Source: Aquisalimonas sp. 2447 (GTDB taxonomy: Bacteria; Pseudomonadota; Gammaproteobacteria; Nitrococcales; Aquisalimonadaceae). Taken from it: a stretch of 64,000 bases of DNA. The stretch spans positions 124,001-188,000 of the forward strand of contig NZ_CP050695.1 in assembly GCF_012044895.1 (NCBI RefSeq), written 5' to 3'. Positions 47,257 to 57,311 of this stretch are shown here, piece by piece. Below the pieces are notes generated by a model. That model was not told where the DNA came from. It was given only the letters and a program-made list of their open reading frames with translations, and did not search any database. Made by a program: the position numbers and the translations under genes. Position 1 is the first letter of the stretch. Every line of letters begins with the position of its first letter.

Positions 47257-48735
47257 TCAGGTGTCGATGCCCAGCTCGTCCCAGCGCGCATCGACCCGCT
47301 GCTTGATCTCCGGGTCCATGGTGATGGGCCGCCCCCATTCGCGGTTGGTCTCGCCCTTCCACTTGTTGGTGGCGTCGAAGCCGATCTTCGAGCCGAGCCC
47401 CGAGACCGGCGAGGCGAAGTCCAGGGAGTCGATGGGCGAGTTGTCCACGAAGGTGCTGTCGCGCTGCGGGTCCATGCGGGTGGTCATGGCCCAGATCACG
47501 TCGTTCCAGTCCCGGGCGTTGACGTCGTCGTCGGTGACAATGACGAACTTGGTGTACATGAACTGCCGCAGGAACGACCACACCCCCAGCATCACCCGCT
47601 TGGCGTGGCCCGGGTACTGCTTCTTCATGGTCACCACCGCCATGCGGTAGGAACAGCCCTCCGGCGGCAGGTAGAAGTCGGTGATCTCCGGGAACTGCTT
47701 CTGCAGTATGGGCACGAACACCTCGTTCAGGGCCACCCCGAGAACGGCGGGCTCGTCCGGCGGCCGGCCGGTGTAAGTGCTGTGATACACCGGATTGCTG
47801 CGGTGGGTGATGCGGTCGATGGTGAACACCGGGAAGCGGTCCACCTCGTTGTAGTAGCCGGTGTGGTCGCCGAACGGCCCCTCGTCGGCCCAGTCGTCCG
47901 GGTAAATGTGGCCCTCCAGCACGATCTCCGCCGAGGCCGGTACCTGCAGGTCGGAGCCCAGGCATTTGCCGAGCTCCGTCTTGCTGCCCCGCAACAGCCC
48001 GGCGAAGGCGTACTCGGAGAGCGTGTCCGGCACCGGCGTGACGGCGCCCAGGATGGTGGCCGGGTCCGCGCCCAGGGCCACGGCCACCGGGAAGGGCTCG
48101 CCGGGGTGTTCCTGCTGCCACTCCTGGAAGTCCAGGGCGCCGCCGCGGTGGCCCAGCCAGCGCATGATCACCCGGTTGCGGCCGATCACCTGCTGGCGGT
48201 AGATGCCCAGGTTCTGCCGCTCCTTGTGCGGGCCGCGGGTGACCACCAGCGCCCAGGTGATCAGCGGCCCGGCGTCGCCGGGCCAGCAGGTCCAGATGGG
48301 CAGGCGTGAGAGATCCACGTTCTCGCCCTCGACCACGTGCTCCTGGCACTCCGGGCGGCGCACCGTCTTCGGCCCCATGTTCAGTACCTGCTTGAAGATG
48401 GGCAGTTGTTTCCAGGCATCCTTCATGCCCTTGGGTGGGTCCGGCTCCTTGAGGAAGGCGAGCAGCTTGCCGATCTCCCGCAGCGCCTCGGTATCCTCGG
48501 CGCCCATGCCCAGGGCCACGCGGTAGGGGGTGCCGAACAGGTTGCCCAGCACCGGCGTGCGCGAGCCCACAGGGTTCTCGAACAGCAGCGCCGGGCCGCT
48601 CTTGCGCAGGGTCCGGTCGCAGATCTCGGTCATCTCCAGGTAGGGATCCACCGATGCGGAAACGCGCTTGAGCTCGCCGTCGCGCTCCAGCCGATCCATG
48701 AAGTCGCGCAAATCCCGATACTTCATCTCGCCCAT
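47257..48735 (-). CDS. ubiD: UbiD-family 4-hydroxy-3-polyprenylbenzoate decarboxylase
   Basis: This is a prenylated-FMN decarboxylase of ubiquinone synthesis with 492 residues, the usual size. Conserved blocks include [59 protein letters not shown], the catalytic region [20 protein letters not shown] then [15 protein letters not shown] with the Arg/Glu/Asp network, and [23 protein letters not shown] 48735 is favoured over an upstream extension to 48849, which has no family match. It needs UbiX to make its cofactor; ubiX is not in the window. Confidence 0.95.
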   Translation of the reverse strand: MGEMKYRDLRDFMDRLERDGELKRVSASVDPYLEMTEICDRTLRKSGPALLFENPVGSRTPVLGNLFGTPYRVALGMGAEDTEALREIGKLLAFLKEPDPPKGMKDAWKQLPIFKQVLNMGPKTVRRPECQEHVVEGENVDLSRLPIWTCWPGDAGPLITWALVVTRGPHKERQNLGIYRQQVIGRNRVIMRWLGHRGGALDFQEWQQEHPGEPFPVAVALGADPATILGAVTPVPDTLSEYAFAGLLRGSKTELGKCLGSDLQVPASAEIVLEGHIYPDDWADEGPFGDHTGYYNEVDRFPVFTIDRITHRSNPVYHSTYTGRPPDEPAVLGVALNEVFVPILQKQFPEITDFYLPPEGCSYRMAVVTMKKQYPGHAKRVMLGVWSFLRQFMYTKFVIVTDDDVNARDWNDVIWAMTTRMDPQRDSTFVDNSPIDSLDFASPVSGLGSKIGFDATNKWKGETNREWGRPITMDPEIKQRVDARWDELGIDT

Positions 48736-48870
48736 GCTGGCGCCTCTCTCGTTGCAGAACCAACGTGTGTGACCGACCCGACCCGTGATCATCGCATGCC
48801 GCCGTCCCTTTTCGCAGGTTTCTGGATCGCTTGATTCGGCATCTCGCACCCGGTAGGTTCACCGCTTGCT

Positions 48871-49077
48871 CTCGGGTGCCTTCAGGCCGTTCCGGCCGGA
48901 AAGGTGAAACGGGAACCCGGTGAGGCAGGAGCCAATAGCTGCTGCCGAGTCCGGGACTGCCCCCGCAACGGTGAGCGTGTTGCAGCGGACCATCCCCGCC
49001 ACTGTGGCTGATGCCACGGGAAGGCGGTCCGCTCGGGTGTCTTGACGCCCGCACGCGAGTCCGGAGACCGGCCCGAT
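48871..49077 (+). ncRNA. Cobalamin riboswitch upstream of second TonB receptor
   Basis: Conserved elements in order are AAGGTGAAACGGGAACCCGG, GAGTCCGGGACTGCCCCCGC followed by AACGGTGAGC, the B12 box GCCACTGTGGCTGATGCCAC followed by GGGAAGGCGG, and GAGTCCGGAGACCGGCC. A P1 stem pairs TCGGG (48872-48876) with CCCGA (49072-49076). It controls the receptor-PepSY-CPBP group. About 196 nt lie between it and the receptor start, enough for an expression platform. Confidence 0.95.
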
Positions 49078-49273
49078 GAGCCGTCCCGCATTCATGCGGG
49101 ACATCTCCTGGTGGTGCGAGGGGCACTGCTGGCGAGGACGCCGCGACTCGGTGCCTGTCGGCCATGCCGTGCAGTCCGTTCCGCCTGTCCACCACGCCCG
49201 GACAGGTCGCCTCCTCGTTCCCTGGTCCCTCGCCCGCAGGAGCTTTGATAACCAAGGGACAGGAGCAACCAGG

Positions 49274-51409
49274 ATGAACACGGAGCGTGCGCGCAACGCG
49301 AATCCACGACGGTCCTCCGGGGACGTGCTGACAGCCGCCAGCCTGGTGCTGGCATTGTCGCTGACCGGTATCGCCGCCGCCGGTGATCACACCACACTCC
49401 GGGTGCTGGAGGTGGAAGGTGCCGGAGCCACGGACGAACTGGGTCTCGACCAGCCGGCAAGCACCGCCAGCCGCCTGGGTCTGCCGCTGGAGGATCTCCC
49501 CGCCAGCGCCACGGTGATCGACGCAGACACCCAGCGCGCCCGCGGCGTGCGGAACACGCGCGAGGCAGTCGAAGCGGCCGGCGGATTCACCGGCGGCGAG
49601 CCACCGGGGGCACCGGCCTCCTTTTCCAGTCGCGGGTTCACCGGCAACGACATCACCATCCTCTACGACGGCGTCCGGGTGGCGGTGCCAAGCATGTTCG
49701 CAAGGCCGGGCAGCAACTGGCTCTACGATCGTGTGGAAGTGCTGCGCGGCCCGGCCTCGGTGCTCCACGGCGAGGGCGCGGTGGCGGGTGCCATCAATTT
49801 CGTGCCGCGCCGGCCCGATCCGGAGCAAAGCTCCGGGGACCTGCTGCTCGGCGCTGGCTCATTCGGTGAAACGCGGGTTGCCGCCGGCGCCGGCGGGCCC
49901 ACGGAGGTGGACGGCCTCTCCTACCGGGTTGATGCCAGCCGCCTGACGCGCGACGGCGAGATCGACCGCAGCGGCGCCCGGTACGAGAGCCTCGGGGGAT
50001 CGCTCCGCTTCGATGCCTCCGAGCGGCTGCGGTTCACCCTCTCCGGGGAGGTCCAGCGTGATGACATCGAGCCCTATTTCGGCACCCCGGTAATCGACGG
50101 CGGCATCGACGAGCGGACCGTCGGCAACAACTACAATGTAGCCGATGCCGAGATGGACATGGAGGGCTACTGGCTGCGCTTCGACACCGACTTCGCCGCC
50201 ACGGATCGCCTGCAGGTGCGCAACCGGGTCTACGCCCACACCGGCGAGCGCAACTGGAAAAACGTCGAGGCCTACAACTACGACCCCGACGAGGACGTGA
50301 TCCGCCGCAGCGTGCCCATCCAGATCACCCATGACCAGACGCTGTTCGGCAACCGCCTGGAGGCGATCCACGACCACACCCTGCTCGGACTGCCCCACCG
50401 GGTGAGCGTGGGCCTGGATGTCAGTCGCAACCGATTCGAGCACAGCAATAATTCACCCTATCAAGGGGAGGATACGGTCGATGTGGACAACCCGGATCCC
50501 GGGCTTTACTTCTCGGATACCCCGTTTGAGCCGGGTGTACGAACCACCAACCACCGCTATGCGGTATTCGGCGAGAACCGCCTGCGGCTCGGCGGCGGCC
50601 TGAGTCTTGTCGGTGGCCTTCGTCACGAACTCATCCGCCTGGACGGCGAGGATCTGCGGGAGGACGAGCGCACCACCGAACGGTACCGTCCGACCACCGG
50701 CCGCATCGGAGCCGTGTGGGAACTCCCCGCCGGGGTCACCACCTACGCCCAGTACGCCACCGGCGCCAAGCCCACCGGCAGCACCGTGACCTTCTCGCCC
50801 GGGAGCGAGGGCGACCGCCTGGAGCGCTCCCGCGGAGTCGAGCTGGGGTTGCGGCAGCGCGCGTGGGATGATCGGCTGCAGTGGACCATCGCCGTGTACG
50901 ACATCGCCAAGCGCAACCTCAGCGTGCGTGACCCGGACGACCGGGACCTGGAACGCCAGATCGGCCGCCAGGAGTCCCGGGGTGTGGAACTGGAGGTCGC
51001 CGTCCGCCCGTGGCGGGACTGGCGGTTCCAGGCGGACGGCACGCTACTGAACGCCGAGTTCGCCGACTACGCCACCGAGGACGACCGCTACGACGGCAAC
51101 ACCCCGCCCAACGTGCCGGAGCGCCTGGCGAACCTGCGCGCCGAATGGTTCGCCACCGATCGGCTCACGCTGGAAGCCAACACCCGCTACGTGGGCCCAC
51201 GCCAGGGCAATGATGCCAATACCGTCGATGTGCCCTCGTACACACTGTTCGGCGCCGCCGCCACGTGGCAGTTCCGCTCGGCGGAAGTGACCCTGCGCGG
51301 GCGCAACCTCACCGACGAGCAGCACGTGAGCTGGAGCTCGTTCGGCGGCAGCCAGTGGCTGCTGGGCGAGTCCCGCAGCGTCGACCTCACCCTGAGCACG
51401 CACTTCTGA
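49274..51409 (+). CDS. TonB-dependent receptor, siderophore-receptor type, B12-regulated
   Basis: This is a 711-residue outer-membrane receptor with signal segment LVLALSLTGIAAAGDH, a TonB-box-like TLRVLEVEG, a plug of the ferrichrome/FhuE type (LEDLPASATVIDADTQRARG, FSSRGFTGNDITILYDGVRV, YDRVEVLRGPASVLHGEGAV then AGAINFVPRRP), and a barrel ending in LTLSTHF with a terminal Phe. Unlike the first receptor it groups by plug sequence with siderophore uptake, not BtuB. Yet it lies behind a cobalamin riboswitch, so its ligand is probably a corrinoid or cobalt complex. ATG 49274 follows AGGAGC. Confidence 0.88.
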   Translation: MNTERARNANPRRSSGDVLTAASLVLALSLTGIAAAGDHTTLRVLEVEGAGATDELGLDQPASTASRLGLPLEDLPASATVIDADTQRARGVRNTREAVEAAGGFTGGEPPGAPASFSSRGFTGNDITILYDGVRVAVPSMFARPGSNWLYDRVEVLRGPASVLHGEGAVAGAINFVPRRPDPEQSSGDLLLGAGSFGETRVAAGAGGPTEVDGLSYRVDASRLTRDGEIDRSGARYESLGGSLRFDASERLRFTLSGEVQRDDIEPYFGTPVIDGGIDERTVGNNYNVADAEMDMEGYWLRFDTDFAATDRLQVRNRVYAHTGERNWKNVEAYNYDPDEDVIRRSVPIQITHDQTLFGNRLEAIHDHTLLGLPHRVSVGLDVSRNRFEHSNNSPYQGEDTVDVDNPDPGLYFSDTPFEPGVRTTNHRYAVFGENRLRLGGGLSLVGGLRHELIRLDGEDLREDERTTERYRPTTGRIGAVWELPAGVTTYAQYATGAKPTGSTVTFSPGSEGDRLERSRGVELGLRQRAWDDRLQWTIAVYDIAKRNLSVRDPDDRDLERQIGRQESRGVELEVAVRPWRDWRFQADGTLLNAEFADYATEDDRYDGNTPPNVPERLANLRAEWFATDRLTLEANTRYVGPRQGNDANTVDVPSYTLFGAAATWQFRSAEVTLRGRNLTDEQHVSWSSFGGSQWLLGESRSVDLTLSTHF

Positions 51410-52851
51410 TGTCGGTGAAGCGGCACATCTACCTCTGGCACCGCTACCTGGGCATCGCCCTGTGCCTGCTCATCGCCATGTGGTTCGCCTCGGGCATCGT
51501 GCTCATGTACGTGGGCTACCCGTCGCTGGACGACGAGGCCCGCCTGGCCGGGCTGCCCCCACTGGAGGCCGATATGGAGCTGGTGTCTCCCGGCGCGGTG
51601 GTTGAGCGCTACGGCGACGTGGACGCCCTGCGCCTCAACGCCGCACCCGGTCGGCCCGCGTATCACGTTCGGCAAGGCGGTGAATGGCACAGCGTCGATG
51701 CCGCCACCGGCGCGCCCCTGACGCTGGAAGACATGGACGTCCAGGCCGCCGCACGCCGCCACGCCGGCGCCGAGGTGGCCGCCCTGGAGCCCGTGGAAGT
51801 GGACCAGTGGACCGTACCGGGGCGTTTCAACGCCCACCGGCCCCTGGTGCGCGCCCGCATGGACGACGACGCCGTCTCCTGGCTCTATCTATCTTCCAGC
51901 ACGGGCGAGGTGGTGCAGACCACGACGCGTTTCGAGCGGGGCTGGAACTGGGTGGGCGCTGTGGTGCACTGGATCTACCCGTGGCAACTTCGCCAGCACC
52001 CCGAGCTGTGGCGGCAGTTCGTCATCTGGCTGTGCGTGCCGGCCATCGCACTGATCATCACGGGCACCCTGGTCGGCATCTGGCGGCTTCGTGTCCGGCG
52101 GCGCTACAAGGGCGGCCGCATGACCCCCTACCGGGGCTGGCACCGCTGGCACCACATCCTCGGCATCGCCTGCGTGGTGTTCGTGTTCACGTTCATGGTG
52201 AGCGGCCTGCTGTCCATGAATCCCGGTCGCGTGTTCACTTCTCCCGCCCCGGATCGCGAACAGACGGCGACGTGGGAGGATGGCCCCCTGATCACCGAGG
52301 CTGTCGTTCCACCGGCCGCGTTGCTCGCCAATGCCCCCGATGGCGTGCGCGAGCTGGAATGGGACCGTCAGGCCGGTGCCCCGCTCGTCCACCTCCACGG
52401 CGCCGACACCAGCCGCGTGCGCCGGGCCGATGGCAGCCCCTTCGAGCCGGACGCTGACACCCTGACCGCCCGCGCCGAAGGGCTGGTCAGTGAAGGCAGC
52501 ATCACCGAGACCACCCGGCTCACGGACTACGACTACTACTACTACGCCCGCCGCAGCCACCGGCCCCTGCCCGTGCTTCGCCTGCGCTTCGACGACCCGG
52601 ACGGCACCACCCTCTACATCAACCCGGAGACGGCGGCCATTGAATCCCGCATCGACCACAGCGGACGCTGGCGGCGCTGGCTGTACAATGGCCTCCACAG
52701 CCTGGACTTCCCGGTGCTGTGGGAGCGCCGGCCGCTGTGGGACGTGGTGGTGCTGAGCCTGTCGCTGGCGGGGCTGGCGTTCAGCCTCACCGGCGCCGTG
52801 ATCGGCTGGAAACGGCTGGTGGGCCGCGTCCGGGTGAAACGACGACACTGA
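51409..52851 (+). CDS. PepSY-associated membrane protein
   Basis: This 480-residue inner-membrane protein has about four helices: HRYLGIALCLLIAMWFASG, FVIWLCVPAIALIITGTLVG, HILGIACVVFVFTFMVSGL and VVVLSLSLAGLAFSLTGAVI. PepSY-like periplasmic segments lie between them (GEWHSVDAATGAPLTLED; LYINPETAAIESRIDHSGRW). Conserved His residues at the helix ends (LWHRYLG, WHRWHHILG) suggest haem or metal redox sites, as in proteins proposed to reduce metal-ligand complexes. The ATG overlaps the receptor stop by one base (TGATG). It may release metal or reduce the ligand imported by the receptor; this is inference. Confidence 0.85.
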   Translation: MSVKRHIYLWHRYLGIALCLLIAMWFASGIVLMYVGYPSLDDEARLAGLPPLEADMELVSPGAVVERYGDVDALRLNAAPGRPAYHVRQGGEWHSVDAATGAPLTLEDMDVQAAARRHAGAEVAALEPVEVDQWTVPGRFNAHRPLVRARMDDDAVSWLYLSSSTGEVVQTTTRFERGWNWVGAVVHWIYPWQLRQHPELWRQFVIWLCVPAIALIITGTLVGIWRLRVRRRYKGGRMTPYRGWHRWHHILGIACVVFVFTFMVSGLLSMNPGRVFTSPAPDREQTATWEDGPLITEAVVPPAALLANAPDGVRELEWDRQAGAPLVHLHGADTSRVRRADGSPFEPDADTLTARAEGLVSEGSITETTRLTDYDYYYYARRSHRPLPVLRLRFDDPDGTTLYINPETAAIESRIDHSGRWRRWLYNGLHSLDFPVLWERRPLWDVVVLSLSLAGLAFSLTGAVIGWKRLVGRVRVKRRH

Positions 52852-52865
52852 GGTGAGACTTGTCC

Positions 52866-53762
52866 ATGCGGGCAATTCCCTGGCGGCACATGGAGCCGCT
52901 GGCCCTGACACTCTGGTGCGCCTTGCTGGCCGTGGCCGGCTCGCTGCTAACCCAGTGGCCGCTGCGCCTCGACGGCCTCCCAGCCGCCGGCCGGCCCGCC
53001 CTGATGGCCCTGGCGCTGGTGGTGTTCCTCGCCGCCCTGCTGCGTCCGTGGCAGAAGGGTTTCGCCCGCCGGTGGACTGTCTACCGCCTTGGCCCCCCGA
53101 AGGCCAGCGCCGGCGGCTTCATCCTGCTGCTGGTTGCCATCCCGGTGCTCAACTACGGCGGCATCGCCGTGTTCACCGCACTGACGGAGCCGGAACAGGT
53201 CTGGGTGCCGGTGCTGGAGGGCGTCCTCGCCCAACCCGGCGGCCTCTGGATGCTTCTGATCATGTTGCTGCTGGCCGCCCCGCTCATCGAGGAACTGCTG
53301 GTGCGCGGCCGTCTGCAATACCAGGTGGGCCAGCGCTGGGGCGTTCCGGCTGCCATCGCCATCTCCGCCACCGTGTTCGCCTGGCTGCATGGCTTGCCGC
53401 AACTGGTGCCCGTCTACGTCGCCTTCGGCGTGCTCCTGGGTGTGGCCGTGTGGCTCACCGGCAGCGTGTGGACCGGCGTGCTCATCCACGCCCTGCACAA
53501 CGGCGCCACATTCGGGCTCTTCCTGCTGGCGTCGGCCATGGACGTGGCCCCACCCGAGGCCACCGAAGCCGCGGAGGACACCGCCGCCCTCCTGCAGGCC
53601 GGTGGATCAGCCCTGCTTCTCGGCGCGGCCCTCCTAGCCCTGGCACTGCGCATCGGCCGCTGGCCCGGCCGCAAGACGGGCGGACCAGTCCGCTGGCAAC
53701 CTCTGGTGTGGATCGGGCCACCGCTGCTGGCACTGAACGCCGCACCGTTCATTACTGGCTGA
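52866..53762 (+). CDS. CPBP-family intramembrane metalloprotease
   Basis: This 298-residue membrane protein has about eight helices. The CPBP/Abi motifs are intact: PLIEELLVRGRLQYQ (EExxxR), TVFAWLHGLPQLVPVY (FxxxH) and VWTGVLIHALHNGATF (HxxxN/D). The family includes Rce1-like CAAX proteases and bacteriocin self-immunity proteins. Here it ends a B12-riboswitch transcript; its link to metal or corrinoid uptake is unclear. A TTG at 52860 would be six bases upstream with GAGGTG at good spacing; ATG 52866 is used here. Confidence 0.85.
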   Translation: MRAIPWRHMEPLALTLWCALLAVAGSLLTQWPLRLDGLPAAGRPALMALALVVFLAALLRPWQKGFARRWTVYRLGPPKASAGGFILLLVAIPVLNYGGIAVFTALTEPEQVWVPVLEGVLAQPGGLWMLLIMLLLAAPLIEELLVRGRLQYQVGQRWGVPAAIAISATVFAWLHGLPQLVPVYVAFGVLLGVAVWLTGSVWTGVLIHALHNGATFGLFLLASAMDVAPPEATEAAEDTAALLQAGGSALLLGAALLALALRIGRWPGRKTGGPVRWQPLVWIGPPLLALNAAPFITG

Positions 53763-54209
53763 TTCGCCGGTTAGAACAACCGTTTGGCAGCCAAAGCGAT
53801 TTCCGGTAGCGTCTCAATTAAGCGACGCCGGACAGGCCCCGTCATGGATAACAACAACAGGGAACGAGCGGGGCGGACGTGCCCAAGGCAAAATCGGCGG
53901 ACTGGCGCCGCTCACTCCTCGACGATCGAACACAGAAGCGCCGGAGTCAATCGGCGTCCCTGCCCGTGCGCCAACACTGCGGTGCTTCAAGCGAACTCAC
54001 TCAAGAACCGCATCCAGCAGTATCGGCATTTGATTCCTGGCGTCTTTCCTCGCTGTAGTTATCGGTGTGTAATCCCGGCGAAAACCCCGCTTGGCGGGCT
54101 TCGGGGGCGACAGACTGAGCGTTACACACCAGTATTGGCGTGTTTCATCACACCAGTAGTGGTGCCTACTTCTAGTTAGGCAGAGTGCTTTGGAAATGGC
54201 AGAAAGATA
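53763..54209. other. Intergenic border of the cassette array
   Basis: The gap holds no gene I can support. A 131-codon frame (53784-54179) has no ribosome site or family features. Base composition drops in GC toward the right end. It contains the inverted repeat at 54064-54130 and an attC-type core GTTAGGC at 54175-54181, 29 nt before the first cassette gene. Confidence 0.5.
54064..54130 (+). other. attC/attI-like inverted-repeat site at the left edge of the array
   Basis: GGTGTGTAA (54064-54072) pairs with TTACACACC (54122-54130). Between them imperfect arms CCCGGCGAAAACCCCGC and GCGGGCTTCGGGGGCG can also pair, with unpaired bases. The right end GCGTTACAC resembles an attC R' core. A further GTTAGGC core follows at 54175. 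It could also be an unrelated structured element. Confidence 0.4.
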
Positions 54210-55877
54210 ATGAAATTAACTGAAATTCGCGTACGTAATTTCCGGTCAATTGAAGCGGAACAGCATTTCCCAATCCAGGGTGAAATGACGTTGGTTGGCC
54301 CTAATAACTCTGGAAAAACTAACCTTCTGAGGGCAATTCAGGTTTTGTTTACCGGCCAAGCAAACACCTATGGGTACACGCGTGAGAGCGATCTCACATT
54401 TGGTGTTGGCAAAGCAAGAACGAGTATTGCGGCGATATTTGACGGCGATCCTCAAACGGAAAAAGAGATCTATGATAGCGTCGACGAGCTTCATGAATTG
54501 CAGGGTACTGAGAGAACCGGCAGCCAACTCAACCTCACCCTTTACTTCACCGATACGGACACCCCGGTATATAGCTTCTTCCCTAATATTAAAAGACCTA
54601 AGCCAGGCGCACAGGCTGCGCAATACTGCCGAACCCACATAGCCCTTCTTAATCGACTAATTAGTATGTTTAGTCTTCACTACGTACCCTCTGCTAAGAG
54701 CATTGGCCAGATATACCAAGATCTCCTGACGCCTTTTCTTCGCCGAAAGGTATCGAAAGTAATCGAGCCTCATCTTTCAGAAATAAACGACAGCCTAGAA
54801 GAGGCTGCGGACGCACTAAATGCGTAGCTTAAAAGCGCCAACCTTTCGGAATATGAAGCCGGTTTCTCTCTGCCTAATCAATCGGTCGAAGCTTTAGTGT
54901 CTGGCTTCGACTTTATGATCTCCGACCCTCAGAAGACGCCAATACACGAAAAAGGGATGGGGTTTCAGTCCGCAGCCTTATTAGCGGCTTTTCGATGGAT
55001 AACGAAACAAGAAAAATCGGAGGGGCGAGAACCGTTGTGGCTACTAGAAGAGCCAGAGTCGTATCTGCATCCAGATCTTGCGGGAAATTGTAATTCTATT
55101 TTGGAGAATTTGGCTCAAGATGCAACTGTGATTAAGACTACACACTCCATGGCGTTTGTGCCACAAAATCCGAATCATGTGAGTGGTACTCGCCTTAATT
55201 CGAAGAACAGAACGGAAGTAGAGAGTTATAAAACGTTCTCGGAAGCAGTATCTTCTATCCGAGGCGCCCTAGGTATCAAATTCGGTGATTTCTACAACTT
55301 GGCTCTCTTCAATATACTTGTGGAAGGCCCAACGGACAGAGAGCTATTTGAATGGGTGCTAGATAAGCTGCCGGAGGACAGTTATCCACTTTCATTTGTT
55401 CGACACTCAAGATTCGAAGACTTCGGTGGCGTTAAGCATCTTTCTGGGTTCCTTAGGGCAACATATCAGTTTATTAGGCAAGAATACGCCTGTGTAGCAG
55501 TATTCGATGGCGACGACGCAGGAGAGAAGGAACGAAAGGATCTTCAAGCCTACTTCGGGCAGAAATCAATCCCATTCGAAGCAAACAGGCATTTTGTATC
55601 GGTACGTTCACGCTTTGCTATCGAAGGCCTCTTCCCTGATGATTGGATTAAAACCATCTATGAAGAGCATCCGTCGTGGTTTGATTCATTCGCAGTTGAC
55701 GCAGGCGGTGAACTCGAACCGTTTAAGGTAAAGGATGGGAAGAAGTCACAAATGCAGGCCAAGCTGATCTCTCTCGCACAAGCCGAGAAGAGTTTGGATT
55801 GGGCTATCCGCTTCATCAATGTTTTCCAAATGATTGACTCCGCATTAGATTCGCTTCACGAAAAGCTAGACAACTAG
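54210..55877 (+). pseudogene. OLD-family ATPase/TOPRIM nuclease with in-frame amber codon
   Basis: The frame runs for 556 codons but has one TAG at 54825-54827, about residue 206; sequence on both sides is in the same frame. The N-terminal part has KLTEIRVRNFRSIEAEQHFP and Walker A MTLVGPNNSGKTNLLRAIQV. After the stop come KGMGFQSAALLAAFRWITKQ, Walker B LWLLEEPESYLHPDL, the TOPRIM motif FNILVEGPTDRELFEWVL, and VAVFDGDDAGEKE. OLD proteins are ATP-driven nucleases used in phage defence. Base composition is markedly lower in GC than the flanking chromosome. The TAG probably replaces a CAG. It may be a recent pseudogene, or two proteins if translation restarts. Confidence 0.85.
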
Positions 55878-55895
55878 CGATGAATATCCGTCGAG

Positions 55896-55973
55896 GCCTA
55901 ACAAGAGCGTCAACGCGGACCGGCTTTTCCGCTGGCACTCCAAAGCCGGCCGGTTACGCTGGGCGTTAGATGC
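55896..55973 (+). other. Integron attC site (well conserved)
   Basis: R'' GCCTAAC (55896-55902) and R' GTTAGAT (55965-55971) fit the RYYYAAC...GTTRRRY consensus. The inner arms AGCGTCAACGCGGACCGGC and GCCGGCCGGTTACGCT pair with unpaired extra bases, the hallmark of attC recombination sites. It lies 19 nt after the OLD gene stop and 17 nt before the next gene. Confidence 0.88.
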
Positions 55974-56243
55974 ACACGGAGACGACACCATGAATAAATT
56001 AGTTTGCCCGCATTGCGGGAAACCGGGGCTTTCTATCCTACGCAAGATGTGCCTGGGACCAGCCGTGCCTGCAAAGTGTAAAGTATGTGGCAAGAAAGTC
56101 GGAGTACCATACACCACCATGTTTGCCATCATTCCTTTCATTGCAGCCATTCTCGCCTCAGCGCTCGTAGAATCGTTCGCGTTCAAGGCTGGACTTTTGG
56201 TCGGAACGTGTCAACGTTTTTCCGACAATGACCGGCGGTTTTC

Positions 56244-57311
56244 TTAGTGAACAGGCTCCTCTTCAGTGACGGTCACGGGTGTATGCGCTGGCATGTTCTC
56301 CGGGGCCTGATCCAGCAGCTCGGCGGCTGTGGTGATTCCGTCGCCGGGATTGATCGCCATGACGGCCGGCGGCAGGCTCGCCCGCGGCGCCCCGTTGGGG
56401 TAGCGCTGCGGGTGTGCAGCATAGTGCGCGGCGAGCGCCTGCTCGCGTCGGGCATGGACGGCCTCGACGTGGCCGTGAAAGACGTCGGCCGGGGTGTAGA
56501 ACCCGATGCCTTCGTGGGGCCGGTGCTGATAGCTGGTCATGAACTGCTGCATCCACTCGCGGGCATGGCGGATGTCCCGGAACCGCCCCGGGTAGCCGGG
56601 GCTGTACTTGATGGTCTTAAACTGCGCCTCGCTGACGGGATTGTCGTTGCTCACCCGGGGGCGCGAGTAGCTGCGACGCACGCCGAAGGCGTCCAGGAAG
56701 TCCCGGTAGCTGTGGGCGATCATGGGCGCACCGCGGTCCTGGTGGACGGTCAGCTGCCCGGCCGGGATCTGATGGCGCGTCAGCGCATGGCGGAACAGGT
56801 GTTGGGCGAGTGCTGCGTTCTCCTTGGCGCTGATCATCCAGGCGATGGGGTAGCGGCTGAACAGATCCAGGATCAGGTACAGGTTCAAATAGCGCCGAGG
56901 CACCACCGTCGGAAGTCTGGAGATATCCCATGTCCAGGCGGCGTTCGGACGCTCGGCGATCACCCGCGGAACAGCGTGATTCTGGGGCGGTCGCTGTGGG
57001 CGCCGCTCACGCGTTTGCCCATCGGCGCGCAGCACGCGGTACATCGTCGACACCGAGGCCAGCACACGCCCCTCATTGAGTTCAGTGGCATGGATCACCC
57101 GCACGCTCGTATCCTGATAACGCTCGCTGCCGGCCAGATCACGGATGCGTTCGCGCTCCGCTGGCCCCAGTTGGCGTGGTTGGGGGCGCGGTGCACGCTT
57201 CGGCAATGCATGGCTGCGATCCCGGGGATAGCTCCCGGTGCGGGAGATCCCCAGCGCCGCGCAGGCGCGGCTGCGGGGAACATGCACAGGGCGCTCGTTG
57301 AGGACCGTCAT
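56244..57311 (-). CDS. IS3-family transposase OrfB
   Basis: This 355-residue integrase-core transposase has an HTH-21-like N-terminal segment (SVRVIHATELNEGRVLASVS then TMYRVLR). The rve catalytic domain includes WTWDISRLP with the first Asp, YLILDLFSRYPIAWMIS, a second Asp in QDRGAPMIAHSYRDFLDAFG, and a final Glu in DNPVSEAQFKTIKYSPGYP. A long C-terminal HRPHEGIGFYTPADVFHG follows. It starts within the orfA stop (ATGA overlap, 57308-57311). In IS3 elements orfA and orfB often fuse by frameshifting. Confidence 0.9.
   Translation of the reverse strand: MTVLNERPVHVPRSRACAALGISRTGSYPRDRSHALPKRAPRPQPRQLGPAERERIRDLAGSERYQDTSVRVIHATELNEGRVLASVSTMYRVLRADGQTRERRPQRPPQNHAVPRVIAERPNAAWTWDISRLPTVVPRRYLNLYLILDLFSRYPIAWMISAKENAALAQHLFRHALTRHQIPAGQLTVHQDRGAPMIAHSYRDFLDAFGVRRSYSRPRVSNDNPVSEAQFKTIKYSPGYPGRFRDIRHAREWMQQFMTSYQHRPHEGIGFYTPADVFHGHVEAVHARREQALAAHYAAHPQRYPNGAPRASLPPAVMAINPGDGITTAAELLDQAPENMPAHTPVTVTEEEPVH

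Noticed and set aside
53784-54179. A 131-codon plus-strand frame left of the cassette array.
   Set aside because: No Shine-Dalgarno sequence, no recognisable domain, and it overlaps the attC-like inverted repeat.
54828-54899. Two separate genes for the OLD protein, with the second starting at 54897.
   Set aside because: The sequence between the stop and 54897 stays in the same frame and continues the family sequence, so a nonsense mutation in one gene is the simpler reading.
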